Source: Bromus sterilis (taxonomy: Eukaryota; Streptophyta; Magnoliopsida; Poales; Poaceae). Taken from it: a stretch of DNA of 64,000 bases. Made by a program: the position numbers and the translations under genes. Within the stretch, counting starts at the first letter, position 1, and every line of letters begins with the position of its first letter. The notes under the pieces were generated by a model. That model saw only the letters and a program-made list of their open reading frames with translations. It was not told where the DNA came from and did no database searches. Below, piece after piece: positions 1-13,184 of this stretch. The stretch is from NCBI GenBank assembly GCA_950022295.1, contig OX465597.1, forward strand, positions 59,321,016 through 59,385,015, written 5' to 3'.

Positions 1-3000
1 AACTCGATGAAGAAGCCACCTTCGGGGTCAGTGGTTTCATCTAAAACATAGATTAAGAAAACGTGAGTACAAAGTCGTACTCAACAAGACTTACATAGGA
101 ACTATACTACTCATGCACATGTATCAAGGTAAAGGGAGGTGGGGTTTCACTTGCAGAAATGCCAGCTTTGACTTGGTTAGTCCTGAACTATGAGTACCAG
201 ACTTTGAGGTAAGAAGCGTACACGAGTCCACTACTTTCTCCAACCAATTACACCACTATGGTGCCTTCCTCGACTTCCCCACGAGAAAGCACGCCATAGC
301 ACTCACAGTTATCTTGGTGTGTTTTAGAAGTATCCGGTTCAAGTTATCTAATAATCAAGCTAAGCTTTCCAAGCAGTCCAAAACCGCGGACGCGGCTATT
401 CGAATAGTTTTTTTACCCCTGCAGGGGTGTACCGCTATACACACATGATCATCATTTACCGCCTTTGATCTCGACACCGTTCAAGAAGTGTCGGCGAGGA
501 TGCTCACCACAACTGTTACCTCATAGCCGATCTAGTCCGAGAAAGCCGCCTACTTGGGTTGGCTACCACTATCGTGAACCCGGCCGGTTTACCGAAGTGG
601 ACCCAAGTGATGTGTGCGTGGTGCATAAGACGGTCTCGGATGAGCCGTTCTCTCACTTAGCATCCAGGCCACAGACCTACCAAAACTCCGAACTATTGCG
701 ACATCTTGACATCGAAAGGGATGAGTTAGTAAGCTGAGAGGGGTCAGTGAGCCCAATGTGTGGTTGTACTCTTCATCTTGGATCACCACACAAGAACTCG
801 GACTTAGGGCGGTGTTCAACGAGACAACCCACCGTGTACTCCTACACGGCCTCTCATCGTTCACCTTGTATTAGGGTAGATTCACCAACACTTTTCTACC
901 ATCATCATCATGATCACCACCATCCCGACTTACATAACAATATCATCATGGTATCACTCTAAGCATGCAATAAGCAGTAACAATTGCAGGGGCCACATGA
1001 TATCAATCAACTCCTACATTTGCTAGGATTGTGGTTTTCTTACTACTGTGACAAAATGATAGGTCATGCAAAGGAATGGGTTCATCTATGCGGTAGAAAC
1101 GCATCATGGTAATCATCCGAAACAATGCATAAGCGAGACATGAGAGGGAAGTGGGATTTTATCGACATGATCAATGGGGGTTTGCTTGCCTTGCTGACGA
1201 GGTTCAGGTTCGGGTTCTTCAACGAAGGGGGCAGCCTCCTGCTCCGGTTCCACCTCTACTCGACAAACAACAAGCAAAGTAAATACAATGCACAATCACA
1301 TGATGGAAGGTTGGAACTTGATGTAAATACTTTGATGTGTGAAGCAATTCCATTTAAATGGAGTATATTGCAAATTGAATTGCAAATTCAAACTCCAATT
1401 TGAATTCAAACTTAGTCAAGTTATATGTGACATTGTTTGATCAATTTGAATCATCTTCAAATGTGTATGATATGCCTCTGATGTGTGGTTGAAATATAGT
1501 ATATTTCCATGGTCCAAGGTGCAAAAGCATTTGAATTGAATTTGAATAAATTCCAAATAAATCAAATGACATATGCTACTGGTCCCATTTTAAAATCAAC
1601 TCAAACATAGTTGAAAGTGGGATTTTTGGATAGCTTATTTTCTCCTGATCATTTTTCATATATTATTTGCACAATTTGGAGTTAATATGAATTTTCTATG
1701 AATTTCCAAAGTTTGAGCTATTTTCTGGATTTTCTGGAATTTCTTTAATTCATTTTAATTTCTGGAAAAGGTTTACTGCGTCAGCATGACCTCATGCTGG
1801 CGTCAGGGGGGGCTAACGCGTGGGGCAGGGGTGTCAATGACTCAGGGGGCTAATCCCTGCTGGTTTAATTAACCAGTGGCTTAATTAAGCAACTGGGCCC
1901 ACTTGGCAGTGACCTAGGGTCACTTAACCCAGGTGGGGTTAAGTCCCTAAGCACGGCCACGTCGGCGGGGCTGCCGGCGGCTAAACGCCGGCGTCACAGA
2001 CGCGGTGGCGCTCTGTGTTCTCCCTCTCTTGGCCACCATTCGCTACGCCGAGACCACAGGGACGTAGCCTATGCGCTCGCACGTCACCTGGTGCACGCGG
2101 GTGTCCAAGACGATGACCACAGCGACGGCGGTGAGCTCGCCGGCGGCAACAGAGACACGGGGAAGAGGCAAACGTCACCACCGTGCTCCAAATCCAACAA
2201 GCTTTAGCTCGTTCGATGCGTGAGGTCACGGTGAAGACGACGGACGGGCTTGGAGGCTCGCTTGCATAGCAGTTGCTCGCCGATGACAACCGTGGCGGCT
2301 CGGTACTCCGGCGACCATGGCTAACGGTGACAGAGGAAGAAATCGAGGGGGAGAGGTTAGGGGTTTTGACCGTGAGCTCACCAGGAACTCAACGGAGGTG
2401 GTGGCGAGGGCTGGGGTGGCTCGACGGCGACGAAATCGACGTCGATCTCTTTCGGCTCCGGCGGCGGCTCGAGCTTGAATTCGCTGGCTATGGAGGCGCC
2501 TTGCTCGCCATCTTCTACAGGTTGAGGTAGCGCTCAATGGGTAACACGGGGGACAGCTCGGTGAAGGCTCTCGTCGTCGTTGGCTGCGTGTGCTCGGCGT
2601 CGCGCTCCGGCGATCTGCACGGTTGTCGGCGGAACGGGCGAGAGAGGAGGGGGAGATGGTTCTGGAGGGAGGGAAATGGAGCGGTGCGTCTCCAGGACGT
2701 GTCCAGATGCGCTAAGGAGGACGGGGAGGCGCCAGGCAAGCAGGTGGCGTGGCGGCCGTGGCATGCCGGGCACGCAGCTGCCTGGCTGCCTCAGGAAGAC
2801 GACAGCCCGGGTGGCGGCTGGGCCTAGCTGGGCCAAGGTAGGTGGGCCTCGCCTAGGCGCCAGGTAAGTTCTTTTTCCTTTTTCCTTTCTGTTTTCTTTT
2901 CTGTCTTTTGTTTTGCTGTGCTAAATAAATAGCTAGGCATTTTATTAAATGCTGAAAAAAATTATATGGCTTCATAATAATATAGACTAGCCACTTATAA

Positions 3001-3340
3001 AGTTTCAACATTTTTAAAATTCAAATAATTTGACTCTTAACTCAAATAGGGGTTTTTGATTAAATCCAAGGCACTGTTTGAATATTTGAAAAATCTATGA
3101 GCATGGGGTGGGTCCCACATCACTTGATATGTGATCACACTCATTTATAAGACTTTTCAAAAATCTAACATGAATTTTTGGAGAAGATTTTTATCTGGCC
3201 TTTTGAATTAATTCATCTGGGGGGGGGTTCCTTCTCCCATTTTGCTTTTGATTTGGATTTCAAAGATTTCTTTTGAACTTTTGACATGATGCAAGAGTAC
3301 TGGCTAACCCTAGCACATTACCTAACAGATGGTTCTGACA
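1..3340 (-). repeat. 3' LTR of the Tekay-type element (partial)
   Basis: It aligns to 7625-10959 with scattered single-base differences and a short G-run length difference near 3220. It ends ...CTGACA at 3340, and the purine-rich strand of 3341-3352 (GGGGGCGAGT on the minus strand) is the polypurine tract. About 735 bp of this LTR lies beyond the left edge. ORFs inside it are not conserved as proteins and are ignored. Confidence 0.93.
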
Positions 3341-3734
3341 ACTCGCCCCCACCCAATAGAATCTCGTCCCGAGATTCAGAAGTCTGCGGGAGGAAGGAGG
3401 GGTACTCGGCACTGAGACGGTCTTCTCTTTCCCACGTAGCTTCTCTCTCAGAGTGGTGTGACCATTGCACTTTCAGAAACCTAATCTTCTGATGACGAGT
3501 GACACGCTCTGCGGAATCAAGAATACGAACGGGGTATTCTCGATAAGAAAGGTCATCTTGGAGATCAAGCGTTTCATGGTCGACTTCGCGGATGGGGTCC
3601 TTGAAGCAACGCCTGAGTTGGGACACATGGAATACATCATGTACTCGGGAAAGGTGCGGGGGTAGTTCAAGTTGGTAGGCAACTTCTCCACGTTTAGCAA
3701 TAATGCGGAAAGGTCCGATGTAACGTGGGGCCAA
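3318..3734 (-). pseudogene. Integrase C-terminus plus chromodomain of the Tekay-type pol
   Basis: The open frame holds the integrase C-terminal segment (motif PRYIGPFRI, then LPPHLSRVHDVFHVSQL) and a chromodomain-like tail (KIRFLKVQWSHHSEREATWE). In chromoviruses this tail targets integration through histone marks; that role is known for the family and not shown here. The frame differs from that of the integrase core upstream, so a frameshift lies near 3850. The stop codon falls about 20 bases inside the 3' LTR, over the polypurine tract. Confidence 0.88.
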
Positions 3735-3766
3735 TTTGCCTTTGATACCGAAACGTTGGGTTCCCT

Positions 3767-4885
3767 TCAGAGGAGTAACCCGAAGGTAAGCCTTCTCATC
3801 CAGATTGTAGCTCTCTTGCCTATGATGACGATCATAGTAGCTTTTCTGACGAGACTGGGCTGCTTCAATTGATCACGAACAATGCGAACTTGCTCTTCTG
3901 CTTCCTTGATCATGTCCGGTCCAAAGAATTGTCTTTCACCAGTTTCTGACCAGTTTAGTGGTGTTCGACATCGTCGTCCATATAGGATTTCAAAAGGAGC
4001 CATGTTCAGACTAGATTGAAAACTATTGTTATAAGCAAATTCGGCGAATGGAAGAGACTTCTCCCAATTCTTTCCGAATGAGATAACACAAGCTCTGAGC
4101 ATGTCTTCAAGAATTTGGTTAAACCTTTCGACTTGACCGCTAGACTGAGGATGGAAAGCTGTACTAAAGGAGAGATGAGTTCCCATAGCATTCTGAAAGC
4201 TTCCCCAAAATCTAGAGGTGAAAAGGCTACCGCGATCAGAATTGATTTCCAAAGGAACACCGTGAAGGGATACAATTCTAGAGACGTACAAGTCCGCTAA
4301 CTGGCTAGCAGTTATAGACTCGCGAACCGGAAGGAAGTGAGCAACTTTGGAAAGCCTATCTATGACAACGAAGATGGCATTGTTTCCTTTCTGGGTTTTT
4401 GGAAAGCCGGTAATGAAATCCATACCGACTTTGTCCCATTTACACTAGGGAATAGACAAAGGTTTAAGTGTACCAGCAGGTCTTTGATGTTCTGCCTTAA
4501 TGCGACGACAAACATCACATTCGGCCACAAATTGAGCAATGTCTCTCTTCATCCTAGTCCACCAAAATCTCTGGCGTAGATCTCGGTACATTTTTGTGCT
4601 ACCGGGATGAATCGAGAGGGGTGTGTCATGGGCTTCTTTGAGGATGAGTTGCCTTAGTTCCCTATTCTTAGGTACTACCAAACGATTTTCAAAGAATACC
4701 GTTCCTTCACTATCTGTGGAGAAACATTTAGCAACTCCGCTAGCAATGTTCTCCTTGATCCGGCGAACACCTCGTGCACGGCTTTGGGCAACTATGATTT
4801 GATCCTCAAGAGTTGGTTTTTGCCACCAAGGTAGAAAGATAGCCATGAGGAACAATCTCAAGGTTGAGCTTGCGAAGGTCCTCAT
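3767..4885 (-). pseudogene. Integrase (zinc-binding and catalytic core) of the Tekay-type pol
   Basis: The N-terminal HHCC zinc finger is visible (EAHDTPLSIHPGSTKMYRDL, then CDVCRRIK), followed by the DDE core: Asp in MDFITGFP, Asp in NSDRGSLF and Glu in QSSGQVERFNQ. The two parts share a frame but are separated by a TAG at 4445-4447, where relatives have Glu before a Trp. The 3' part runs out of frame near 3850. The join to RNase H near 4820 needs another frame change. This copy cannot make a full integrase. Confidence 0.9.
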
Positions 4886-6213
4886 GACGAAGTGGTTGAT
4901 ACTGTTGCAACATGAGGTTGTTACAATACGACTTACGACTTAGTGCATCAGCCATGACGTTGGCCTTGCCTGGGGTGTAAGAAATTACTACGTCGTAATC
5001 TTTTATCAACTCAATCCAGCGTCTTTGCCTGAGATTAAGATCTGGCTGGGTGAAAATGTATTTGAGGCTTTTGTGGTCGGAATAAATCTCACAACGATTA
5101 CCAAGGAGGTAATGTCGCCAAGTTGTTAGGGCATGAACTACGGCAACGAGTTCAAGGTCATGGGTAGGATAGTTCTCTTCATGTGGCCGCAATTGGCGTG
5201 AAGCATAAGCTACCACATGTCGATCTTGCAGAAGTATGCATCCTAACCCTTGCCGTGATGCGTCATAATAGATCTCGAAATCCTTTTTAGTGTCTGGAGG
5301 TGCAAGTACGGGTGCAGAAGTCAACCTTCTTTTTAGCTCTTGAAAGATTTCCTCGCACTTGGGAGTCCATAGGAATTTCTTATCTTTCTTGAGGAGTTCA
5401 GTTAGAGGCTTTGCAACTTTAGAAAAGTTATCAACGAAGCGAGGGCAATAGCTGGCTAGGCCAAGAAAACTCCTAACTTGCTTAACCGATTCAGGTGGAG
5501 TCTAGTCAAGGACGGCCTGAACTCTCTCGGGATTCACAACAATGCCTTTTGCAGAAATCACGTGGCCTAAATAGGTCACTTCTGGTAGCCAAAATTCACA
5601 CTTGGAGAATTTAGCATCCATGCGATGCTCTCTAAGTTTCATCAATACCAGCCTTAAGTGTTCGGCATGTTCTTCTTCGTTCTTCGAGTATATAAGGATG
5701 TCATCGAGGTAAACCACGACGAACTGGTCCAAATACTCCATGAAGATCGAGTTCATCATGCGTGAGAAAGTGGCGGGGGCATTGGTTAAACCAAAGGACA
5801 TGACGGTGTACTCGTAAAGACCATAACGAGTAGTAAAAGCCGTTTTGGGAATGTCCTCGTTTCGGATTTTGATTTGATGATAACCTAATCTCAAATCCAT
5901 CTTGGAGAAGACAGAGGATCCTGCAAGTTGATCATAAAGATCATTGATCCTGGGTAATGGGTACTTGTTCTTTATCGTCGCTAAATTTAGCGGGCGATAG
6001 TCTACGCACATCCTTTCTGTTCCATCTTTCTTCGTTACGAACAGAACGGGGCAACCCCATGGCGATGAGCTAGGGAGGATGAAGCCTTTTTCCAACAAAG
6101 CTTCCAGTTGGGTTTTAAGCTCAGCTAACTCACGTGGGGCCATTTTGTATGGGCGTCTAGAAATTGGTGCGGTTCCTGGGGCAAGATCCACTATAAACTC
6201 TACACATCTGTCG
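4806..6213 (-). pseudogene. Reverse transcriptase and RNase H of the Tekay-type pol
   Basis: RT motifs run in order: VLFVTKKDGTERMCVDYRPL, the SKMDLRLGYHQIKI palm motif, then the YLDDIL active site. RNase H follows (FEIYYDASRQGLGCILLQ, YSDHKSLKYI, GKANVMADALSRK). RT and RNase H are in one frame but interrupted by TAG at 5502-5504 replacing the conserved Trp of the LDWTPP-like motif. Coding similarity starts abruptly near 6213; upstream gag, protease and early RT are absent. Confidence 0.92.
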
Positions 6214-6871
6214 GGTGGCTAGGTTTAAGGAGTTTGGTTACTGGATGGTTTTCCTGAGGATGACCATGGCTTACTAGGGCTTACAACAGATATGTCAGAG
6301 TAGCAAGGTACCCAACACGAGGGTTAGTGTGGTTCTTCTGGCTAGAAGACATCTAAAGTGGGAGAAAGAGCTGCAAATGAAACACTATAGGTTTCTAGAA
6401 GAAAACCTACATCAAACTCTATGGAACTGTCTGGCATGCCACCTAGAAGTTCTTCTAAAAGGACAACCGAAAAGGATGGAAGAATTTTTCAAATGCATCA
6501 GATTCTGAAGAAACCTGGAATGATTCGGACAGCATAACGGCTGTAATTGCAAGAAAAAGACAATTTCTTACAACATGGAAACAACACTTACATACGATGT
6601 AATAAATCAGGAAGCATAACCACTCTAACAAACCGATCACAACTTTCCTACGGCTACAAGGAAGCAAACAACGAGATGTTCTAATCAGACAGAGGAGAGC
6701 CTAGTCCTATCTTCCCGTAGAATAAGATGAGGGTGACTCAGAACTCAGAACGAAGGGGGTAAGGAGAAAAAAGAAGCCTTACGTTGTTCCCTTATATACC
6801 CAGAGTAACTATATAACTATAGAAGGCTAGACTCGACTTTGGCCAAGGCTACTAGTCCTACAGTCAGTCCT
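6214..6871 (-). other. Residual 5' leader of the Tekay-type element
   Basis: This stretch between the primer-binding site and the first RT codons has no retroviral domain. It is where gag and protease should be. The junction near 6213 is the inferred deletion breakpoint. Short ORFs here lack recognisable motifs. Confidence 0.6.
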
Positions 6872-6883
6872 GCTCTGATACCA
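6872..6883 (-). other. Primer-binding site (tRNA-iMet type)
   Basis: The minus strand reads TGGTATCAGAGC, complementary to the 3' end of plant initiator tRNA-Met, four bases inside the LTR boundary at 6888. It fixes the element orientation and the LTR edge. Confidence 0.92.
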
Positions 6884-6887
6884 AGTC

Positions 6888-9800
6888 TGTCGGGACCCGG
6901 GGTTAGCGTATGCAAGTACAGCTAAGACATAGTCATATGGAGAGCCGAGAACCGTACCCACTTGTCTAAGCAGACAAGGCCAAGCACAGAACGTTCTCGG
7001 AAAGCATCGTACGTGAGGGGCATCCCATCCAGGCCGGATGATCAACTGAGATGGGTCCTCATCGTCCGCACACAAGTCTAATGATATGGGTAGTGAACTC
7101 CCATATTCAAAGACAAGTCGCCTCAACCATACTATCGACTACCTCATAACTCTTACATAGACTTACTCCAGCCCGATCACTTAGTCGGGGTCTAGGGCGG
7201 GCTCGATCATACCACAAAGTGTGCACGAGACAGAGTCTCGAACAATCGCATCGCGATGCCCCAAGCTGAGCACATCTAAGGGCCACTTGGTGTATGATAA
7301 ACCGCTAGCCAGATCACAACTAAGGTCTCGAAAACCCATACAAAGACATGCATGTTATAACATACACGCAACACACATGCCTTGTATGAACAACAGGTAT
7401 CATTGCAATTCTCTACAAAGTATACATTTTTATTGATAACTCTTATAGAGTGCACACAAAGATCAAAAACATGTGATCCAACATTACAACACAAGCGGAA
7501 GCAAAGTATGTCTGAGTACAGACAAATTTAACAAATGGCTTAAGAAGCCTTATTTAAACACATGCCCTCCACGAGGGAACCAGTCGTCTGACTGGGACTA
7601 GACTAGCTTGATCTTCAGTCGTCCAGCTCGATGAAGAAGCCACCTTCGGGGTCAGTGGTTTCATCTAAAACATAGATTAAGCAAACGTGAGTACAAAGTC
7701 GTACTCAGCAAGACTTACATAGGAACTATACTACTCATGCACATGTATCAAGGTAAAGGGAGGTGGGGTTTCACTTGCAGAAATGCCATCTTTGACTTGG
7801 CTAGTCCTGAACTACGAGTACCAGACTTTGAGGTAAGAAGCGTACACGAGTCCACTACTTTCTCCAACCAATTACACCACTATGGTGCCTTCCTCGACTT
7901 CCCCACGAGAAAGCACGCCATAGCACTCACACTTATCTTGGTGTGTTTTAGAAGTATCCGGTTCAAGTTATCTAATAATCAAGCTAAGCTTTCCAAGCAG
8001 TCCATAACCGCGGACGCGGCTATTCAAATAGTTTTGTTAACCCTGCAGGGGTGTACCGCTACACACATATGATCATCATTTACCGCCTTTGATCTCGACA
8101 CCGTTCAAGAAGTGTCGGCGAGGATGCTCACCACAACTGTTACCTCATAGCCGATCTAGTCCGCGAAAGCCGCCTACCTGGGTTGGCTACCACTATCGTG
8201 AACCCGACCGGTTTACCGAAGTGGACCCAAGTGATGTGTGCGTGGTGCATAAGCCGGTCTCGGATGAGCCGTTCTCTCACTTAGCATCCAGGCCACAGAC
8301 CTACCAGAACTCCGAACTATTGCGACATCTGGACATCGAAAGGGATGAGTTAGTAAGCTGAGGGGTCAGTGATCCCAATGTGTGGTTGTACTCTTCATCT
8401 TGGATCACCACACAAGAACTCAGACTTAGGGCGGTGTTCAACGAGACAACCCACCGTGTACTCCTACAAGGCCTCTCATCGTTCACCTTGTATTAGGGTA
8501 GATTCACCAACACTTTTCTACCATCATCATCATGATCACCACCATCCCGACTTACATAACAATATCATCATGGTATCACTCTAAGCATGCAATAAGCAGT
8601 AACAATTGCAGGGGCCACATGATATCAATCAACTCCTACATTTGCTAGGATTGTGGTTTGCTTACTACTGTGACAAAATTATAGGTCATGCAAAGGAATG
8701 GGTTCATCTATGCGGTAGAAACGCATCATGGTAATCATCCTAAACAATGCATAAGCGAGACATGAGAGGGAAGTGGGATTTTATCGACATGATCAATGGG
8801 GGTTTGCTTGCCTTGCTGACGAGGTTCGGGTTCGAGTTCTTCAACGAAGGGGGCAGCCTCCTGCTCCGGTTCCACCTCTACTCGACAAACAACAAGCAAA
8901 GTAAATACAATGCACAATCACATGATGGAAGGTTGGAACTTGATGTAAATGCTTTGATGTGTGAAGCAATTCCATTTAAATGGAGTATATTGCAAATTGA
9001 ATTGCAAATTCAAACTCCAATTTGAATTCAAACTTAGTCAAGTTATATGTGAAATTGTTTGATCAATTTGAATCATCTTCAAATGTGTATGATATGCCTC
9101 TGATGTGTGGTTGAAATATAGTATATTTCCATGGTCCAAGGTGCAAAAGCATTTGAATTGAATTTGAATAAATTCCAAATAAATCAAATGACATATGCTA
9201 CTGGTCCCATTTTAAAATTAACTCAAACATAGTTGAAAGTTGGATTTTTTGATAGCTTATTTTCTCCTGATCATTTTTCATATATTATTTGTCCAATTTG
9301 GATTTAATATGAATTTTCTATGAATTTCCAAAGTTTGAGCTATTTTCTGGATTTTCTGGAATTTCTTTAATTCATTTTAATTTCTGGAAAAGGTTTACTG
9401 CGTCAGCATGACCTCATGCTGGCGTCAGGGGGGGCTGACGCGTGGGGCAGGGGTGTCAGTGACTCAGGGGGCTAATCCATGCTGGTTTAATTAACCAGTG
9501 GCTTAATTAAGCCACTGGGCCCACTTGGCAGTGACCTAGGGTCACTTAACCCAGGTGGGGTTAAGTCCCTAAGCACGGCCATGTCGGCGGGGCTGCCGGC
9601 GGCTAAACGCCGGCGTCACAGACGCGGCGGCGCTCTGTGTTCTCCCTCTCCTGGCCACCATTCGCTACGCCGAGACCACAGGGACGCAGCCTATGCGCTC
9701 GCACGTCACCTGGTGCACGCGGGTGTCCAAGACGATGACCACAACGACGGCGGTGACCTCGCCGGCGGCAACAGAGACACGGGGAAGAGGCAAAAATCAC

Positions 9801-10959
9801 CACCGTGCTCCAAATCCAACAAGCTTTAGCTCGTTCGATGCGTGAGGTCACTGCGAAGACGACGGACAGGCTTGGAGGCTCGCTTGCATAACAGTTGCTC
9901 GCCGATGACAACCGTGGCGGCTCGATACTCCGGCGACCACGGCTAACGGTGACAGAGGAAGAAATCGAGGGGGAGAGGTTAGGGGTTTTGACCGTGAGCT
10001 CACCAGGAACTCAACGGAGGTGGTGGCGAGGGCTAGGGTGGCTCGACGGCGATGAAATCGACGTCGATCTCTTTCGGCTCCGGCGGCGGCTCGAGCTCGA
10101 ATTCGCTGGCTATGGAGGCGCCTTGCTCGCCATCTTCTACAGGTTGAGGTAGCGCTCGATAGGTAACACGGGGGACAGCTCAGTGAAGGCTCTCGTCGTC
10201 GTTGGCTGCGTGTGCTCGGCGTCGCGCTCCGGCGATCTGCACGGTTGTCGGCGGAACGGGCGAGAGAGGAGGGGGAGATGGTTCTGGAGGGAGGGAAATG
10301 GAGCGGTGCGTCTCCAGGACGTGTCCAGATGCGCTAAGGAGGCCGGGGAGGCGCCAGGCAAGCAGGTGGCGTGGCGGCCGTGGCATGCCGGGCACGCAGC
10401 TGCCTGGCTGCCTGAGGAAGACGACAGCCCGGGTGGCGGCTTGGCCTAGCTGGGCCAAGGTAGGTGGGCCTCGCCTAGGCGCCAGGTAAGTTCTTTTTCC
10501 TTTTTCCTTTCTGTTTTCTTTTCTGTCTTTTGTTTTGCTGTGCTAAATAAATAGCTAGGAATTTTATTAAATGCTGAAAAAATTTATATGGCTTCATAAT
10601 AATATAGACTAGCCACTTATAAAGTTTCAACATTTTTAAAATTCAAATAATTTGAATCTTAACTCAAATAGGGGTTTTTGATTAAATCCAAGGCACTGTT
10701 TGAATATTTGAAAAATCTATGAGCATGGGGTGGGTCCCACATCACTTGATATGTGATCACACTCATTTATAAGACTTTTCAAAAATCTAACATGAATTTT
10801 TGGAGAAGATTTTTATCTGGCCTTTTGAATTAATTCATCTGGGGGGTTCCTTCTCCCATTTTACTTTTTATTTTGATTTCAAGGATTTCTTTTGAACTTT
10901 TGACATGATGCAAGAGTACTGGCTAACCCTAGCACATTACCTAACAGAGGGTTCTGACA
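6888..10959 (-). repeat. 5' LTR of the Tekay-type element (complete, about 4.07 kb)
   Basis: It begins TGTCGGGACC next to the primer site and ends GTTCTGACA at 10959, with TG...CA termini. The repeat is unusually long. It contains a short (atc)n patch near 8521, GC-rich blocks around 9580-10450 and AT-rich blocks on either side. Predicted ORFs within are not supported as genes. Confidence 0.92.
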
Positions 10960-11648
10960 ATTATACATGACTCTTTACCTTTGTCGATCTCCCAATCTTC
11001 AGTATTGTGTTGGATTATTTCAAGGAGTTCCCATTTAGCATCAATCTTTTCGTTTGTGAAAGAACCCATCGAGGAAGCATCGAGAAAGTCTTTATCCTGT
11101 CGAGATAGCCTTGCATAGAAATTAGTAATAATCATATCTTTGGGGAGCCCATGGTTAGGATATTTTAGCATCAAAGTTTTCAGTCTCCCCCAAGCTTGAG
11201 CTATGCTCTCTCCTTCGTGAGGATAGAAATTATAAATATAATTCTTATTCTCATGAACTTCATGAAGAGGATAAAACTTGGAGTAAAAGAGAGACTGGAT
11301 CTCTTCCCAATCCCGTAGGTGAGAATCATCTAGTAGCCTATACCATTCCAATGCTTTTCCTTTCAGTGAAAAGAGAAACAATTTCTGCATGACTTCACCT
11401 CTTGTCAAACCTGAAATCTTAAATAACTCACAAAGTTCTGTAAGTTTCAACAAATGAATACTAGGATTGACTGTCCCATCATAACAATCATTAATAATTA
11501 TTTCAACTACCCCAAGTGGTATTTTGAACGGGATACATTCAGTAGGTGGAGGAGACTTCTCTACCACAGGTGTGGTAAAGCGTCCTTCCCCAAACAACGA
11601 ACTAAGAGTGCGGTTTTCCATAAGCATAACTAGTGAAAATAAAAACAT
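10960..11648 (-). pseudogene. gag (N-terminal part) of an Athila-type gypsy element
   Basis: The frame contains a retrotransposon gag core: the motif LFLFSLKGKALEWYRLLDDS, then IQSLFYSKFYPLHE and NYIYNFYPHEGESIAQAWGR, typical of plant gypsy capsid proteins. It starts about 60-80 bases inside the primer-binding site at 11701-11718. It is interrupted at 10959 by the Tekay-type insertion; the rest of the element is off-window to the left. Athila assignment rests on the tRNA-Asp primer site and this gag type. Confidence 0.85.
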
Positions 11649-11700
11649 GAAACGAAAAGATTTAATTGCAAGATTTAATATATACCTTCAAGCACTCACC

Positions 11701-11718
11701 TCCCAGGCAACGGCGCCA
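11701..11718 (-). other. Primer-binding site (tRNA-Asp type)
   Basis: The minus strand reads TGGCGCCGTTGCCTGGGA, a near match to the complement of the plant tRNA-Asp 3' end. A 9-base spacer separates it from the LTR at 11728. This primer is characteristic of Athila-type elements. Confidence 0.88.
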
Positions 11719-11727
11719 GAAATAGCT

Positions 11728-13184
11728 TGATGTCTACGCACGCTTCTATTCTTGTAGACTATGTTGGGACTCCAAGCGCAGAGGTTTGTAGGACAGCAGA
11801 AATTTCCCTCAAGTGGATGACATAAGGTTTATCGAACTCAGAAAAGTAGAGGTTGAAGATGGTCTCTCTCAAGCAACCCTGCAATTAAGATACAAGAAGT
11901 CTCTTGTGTCCCCAACACACCTAATACAACTAGGAGTTGTATAGGTGCACTAGTTCGGCGAAGAGATGGTAAAATATGCGTGATAGGTGTGGCAAAGCAA
12001 GGTAATATAAATCTGTAATAAAAAGTGCAGCAAGAAAACATGTGACAAAAGTGAGCACAAACGACGTAACAATGGTGGAAACAAGACCTAGGCTTCGTAC
12101 TTTCACTGGTGGCAACTCTCAACAACATTAACATAGTCTAATCACATGATATTTCCCATAAAACATGCAATGGAGACGCACTCGGAGGTCATTCCTTTGT
12201 GGTCAAGAGAGGATGAGAATTATGTAGGGCTACAAAAGCACACCTCAAAGTTCGTAGTTCTCAATCTATGGATTTCCCAATGTCACCGCGGCCATCCAAA
12301 GAGAGTTCCACAATCACCACAACATATCTCAAGGATAGTCAAAGACAAGCACCAAGAGACTCTCAATCTTCAATCAACACACAAAAGAGGAAATCACTCA
12401 TGATAATATTCTTCTAACCCATGTCCAATAGACCAATGTCACCTTGGTCTCAGGGATTATACTAGATAATATCAATTGAGTACATCAATCCAATACATAG
12501 AGGAAGGGGAAATATCATGGGATCACCCTAGATTAATATAGCATATGATCACAACGAAGATCACATCATGGGAGAGAGAATTGACCACATAGCTACTGGT
12601 GGAAACCTTAGCCCCGAGGAGGAACTACTCCCGCTTCATGGAGGAGGGAAGCAACGGCGATGGAGATGAATCCGGGGGCACTTCCCCGTCCCGGCAGGGT
12701 GCCGGCACAGGAATTCTGTCCCCCCGAAACTTGATGGCGATGGCGGCGGAGATCGGAATTGCTTCTGGAGAAAAGGGGTCTGGAATCAGGGTTTCCTCCA
12801 TGGGGCTAAAAATAGGGCCAAAGGGGGGCACCAGGGGGGCCACAGGGCCTCCAGGAGGGCAGGTGGCGCGGCCTAGGGTGTACCCGCGCCAAGCACCCTC
12901 CTGGGCCCCTGGTGGTGGCCCTCCTGCCATGTCTTGGTTATTCCGGAAGCTTCCGGAGAGCTGATTTTTTATATAATTTTTCCGGTATTTATTGGGCACT
13001 TTTAATGGCCGGAAAACCTGAAATACAAAAAAACAGAAAACAGGAACTGGCAACTGGGTGCACTGAGTTAATAGGTTAGTCCAAATATACTCAAAAGTGT
13101 ATGAAAGTTCAAGCAAAACATGACGAAGTCACACAAAACATGCATGGAGCAAGCAGAAATTATAGATACATTTGGGACGTATCA
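11728..13184 (-). repeat. 5' LTR of the Athila-type element
   Basis: Read on the minus strand, the LTR opens TGATACGTCCC and closes GACATCA, giving matched TGAT...ATCA ends. It is about 1457 bp. The same family starts at 63084 on the plus strand, with shared text such as CTGCTTGCTCCATGCATG and GGACTAACCTATTAACTCAG. The 5 bp after it (ccttc) should be one side of the target duplication. Confidence 0.88.

Larger units (their letters stand above)
1..10959 (-). mobile_element. Chromodomain Ty3/gypsy (Tekay/Del-type) retrotransposon, internally deleted, left end off-window
   Basis: Two long direct repeats (1-3340 and 6888-10959) flank an internal region that encodes RT, RNase H, integrase and a C-terminal chromodomain on the minus strand. 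That order and the chromodomain mark a chromovirus. A tRNA-iMet type primer site abuts the right LTR, so the right LTR is the 5' LTR. The internal part is only about 3.5 kb, shorter than each LTR, because gag, protease and the start of RT are missing. The element lies in the gag of an Athila-type element; the flank after 10959 begins attat, which should recur off-window to the left as the target duplication. Clade assignment is inference; the element type is clear. Confidence 0.93.

Noticed and set aside
2226..2867. ORFs within the 4-kb LTR, repeated at 9603-10489
   Set aside because: They recur only because the LTR is duplicated; frames overlap on both strands and show no motif.
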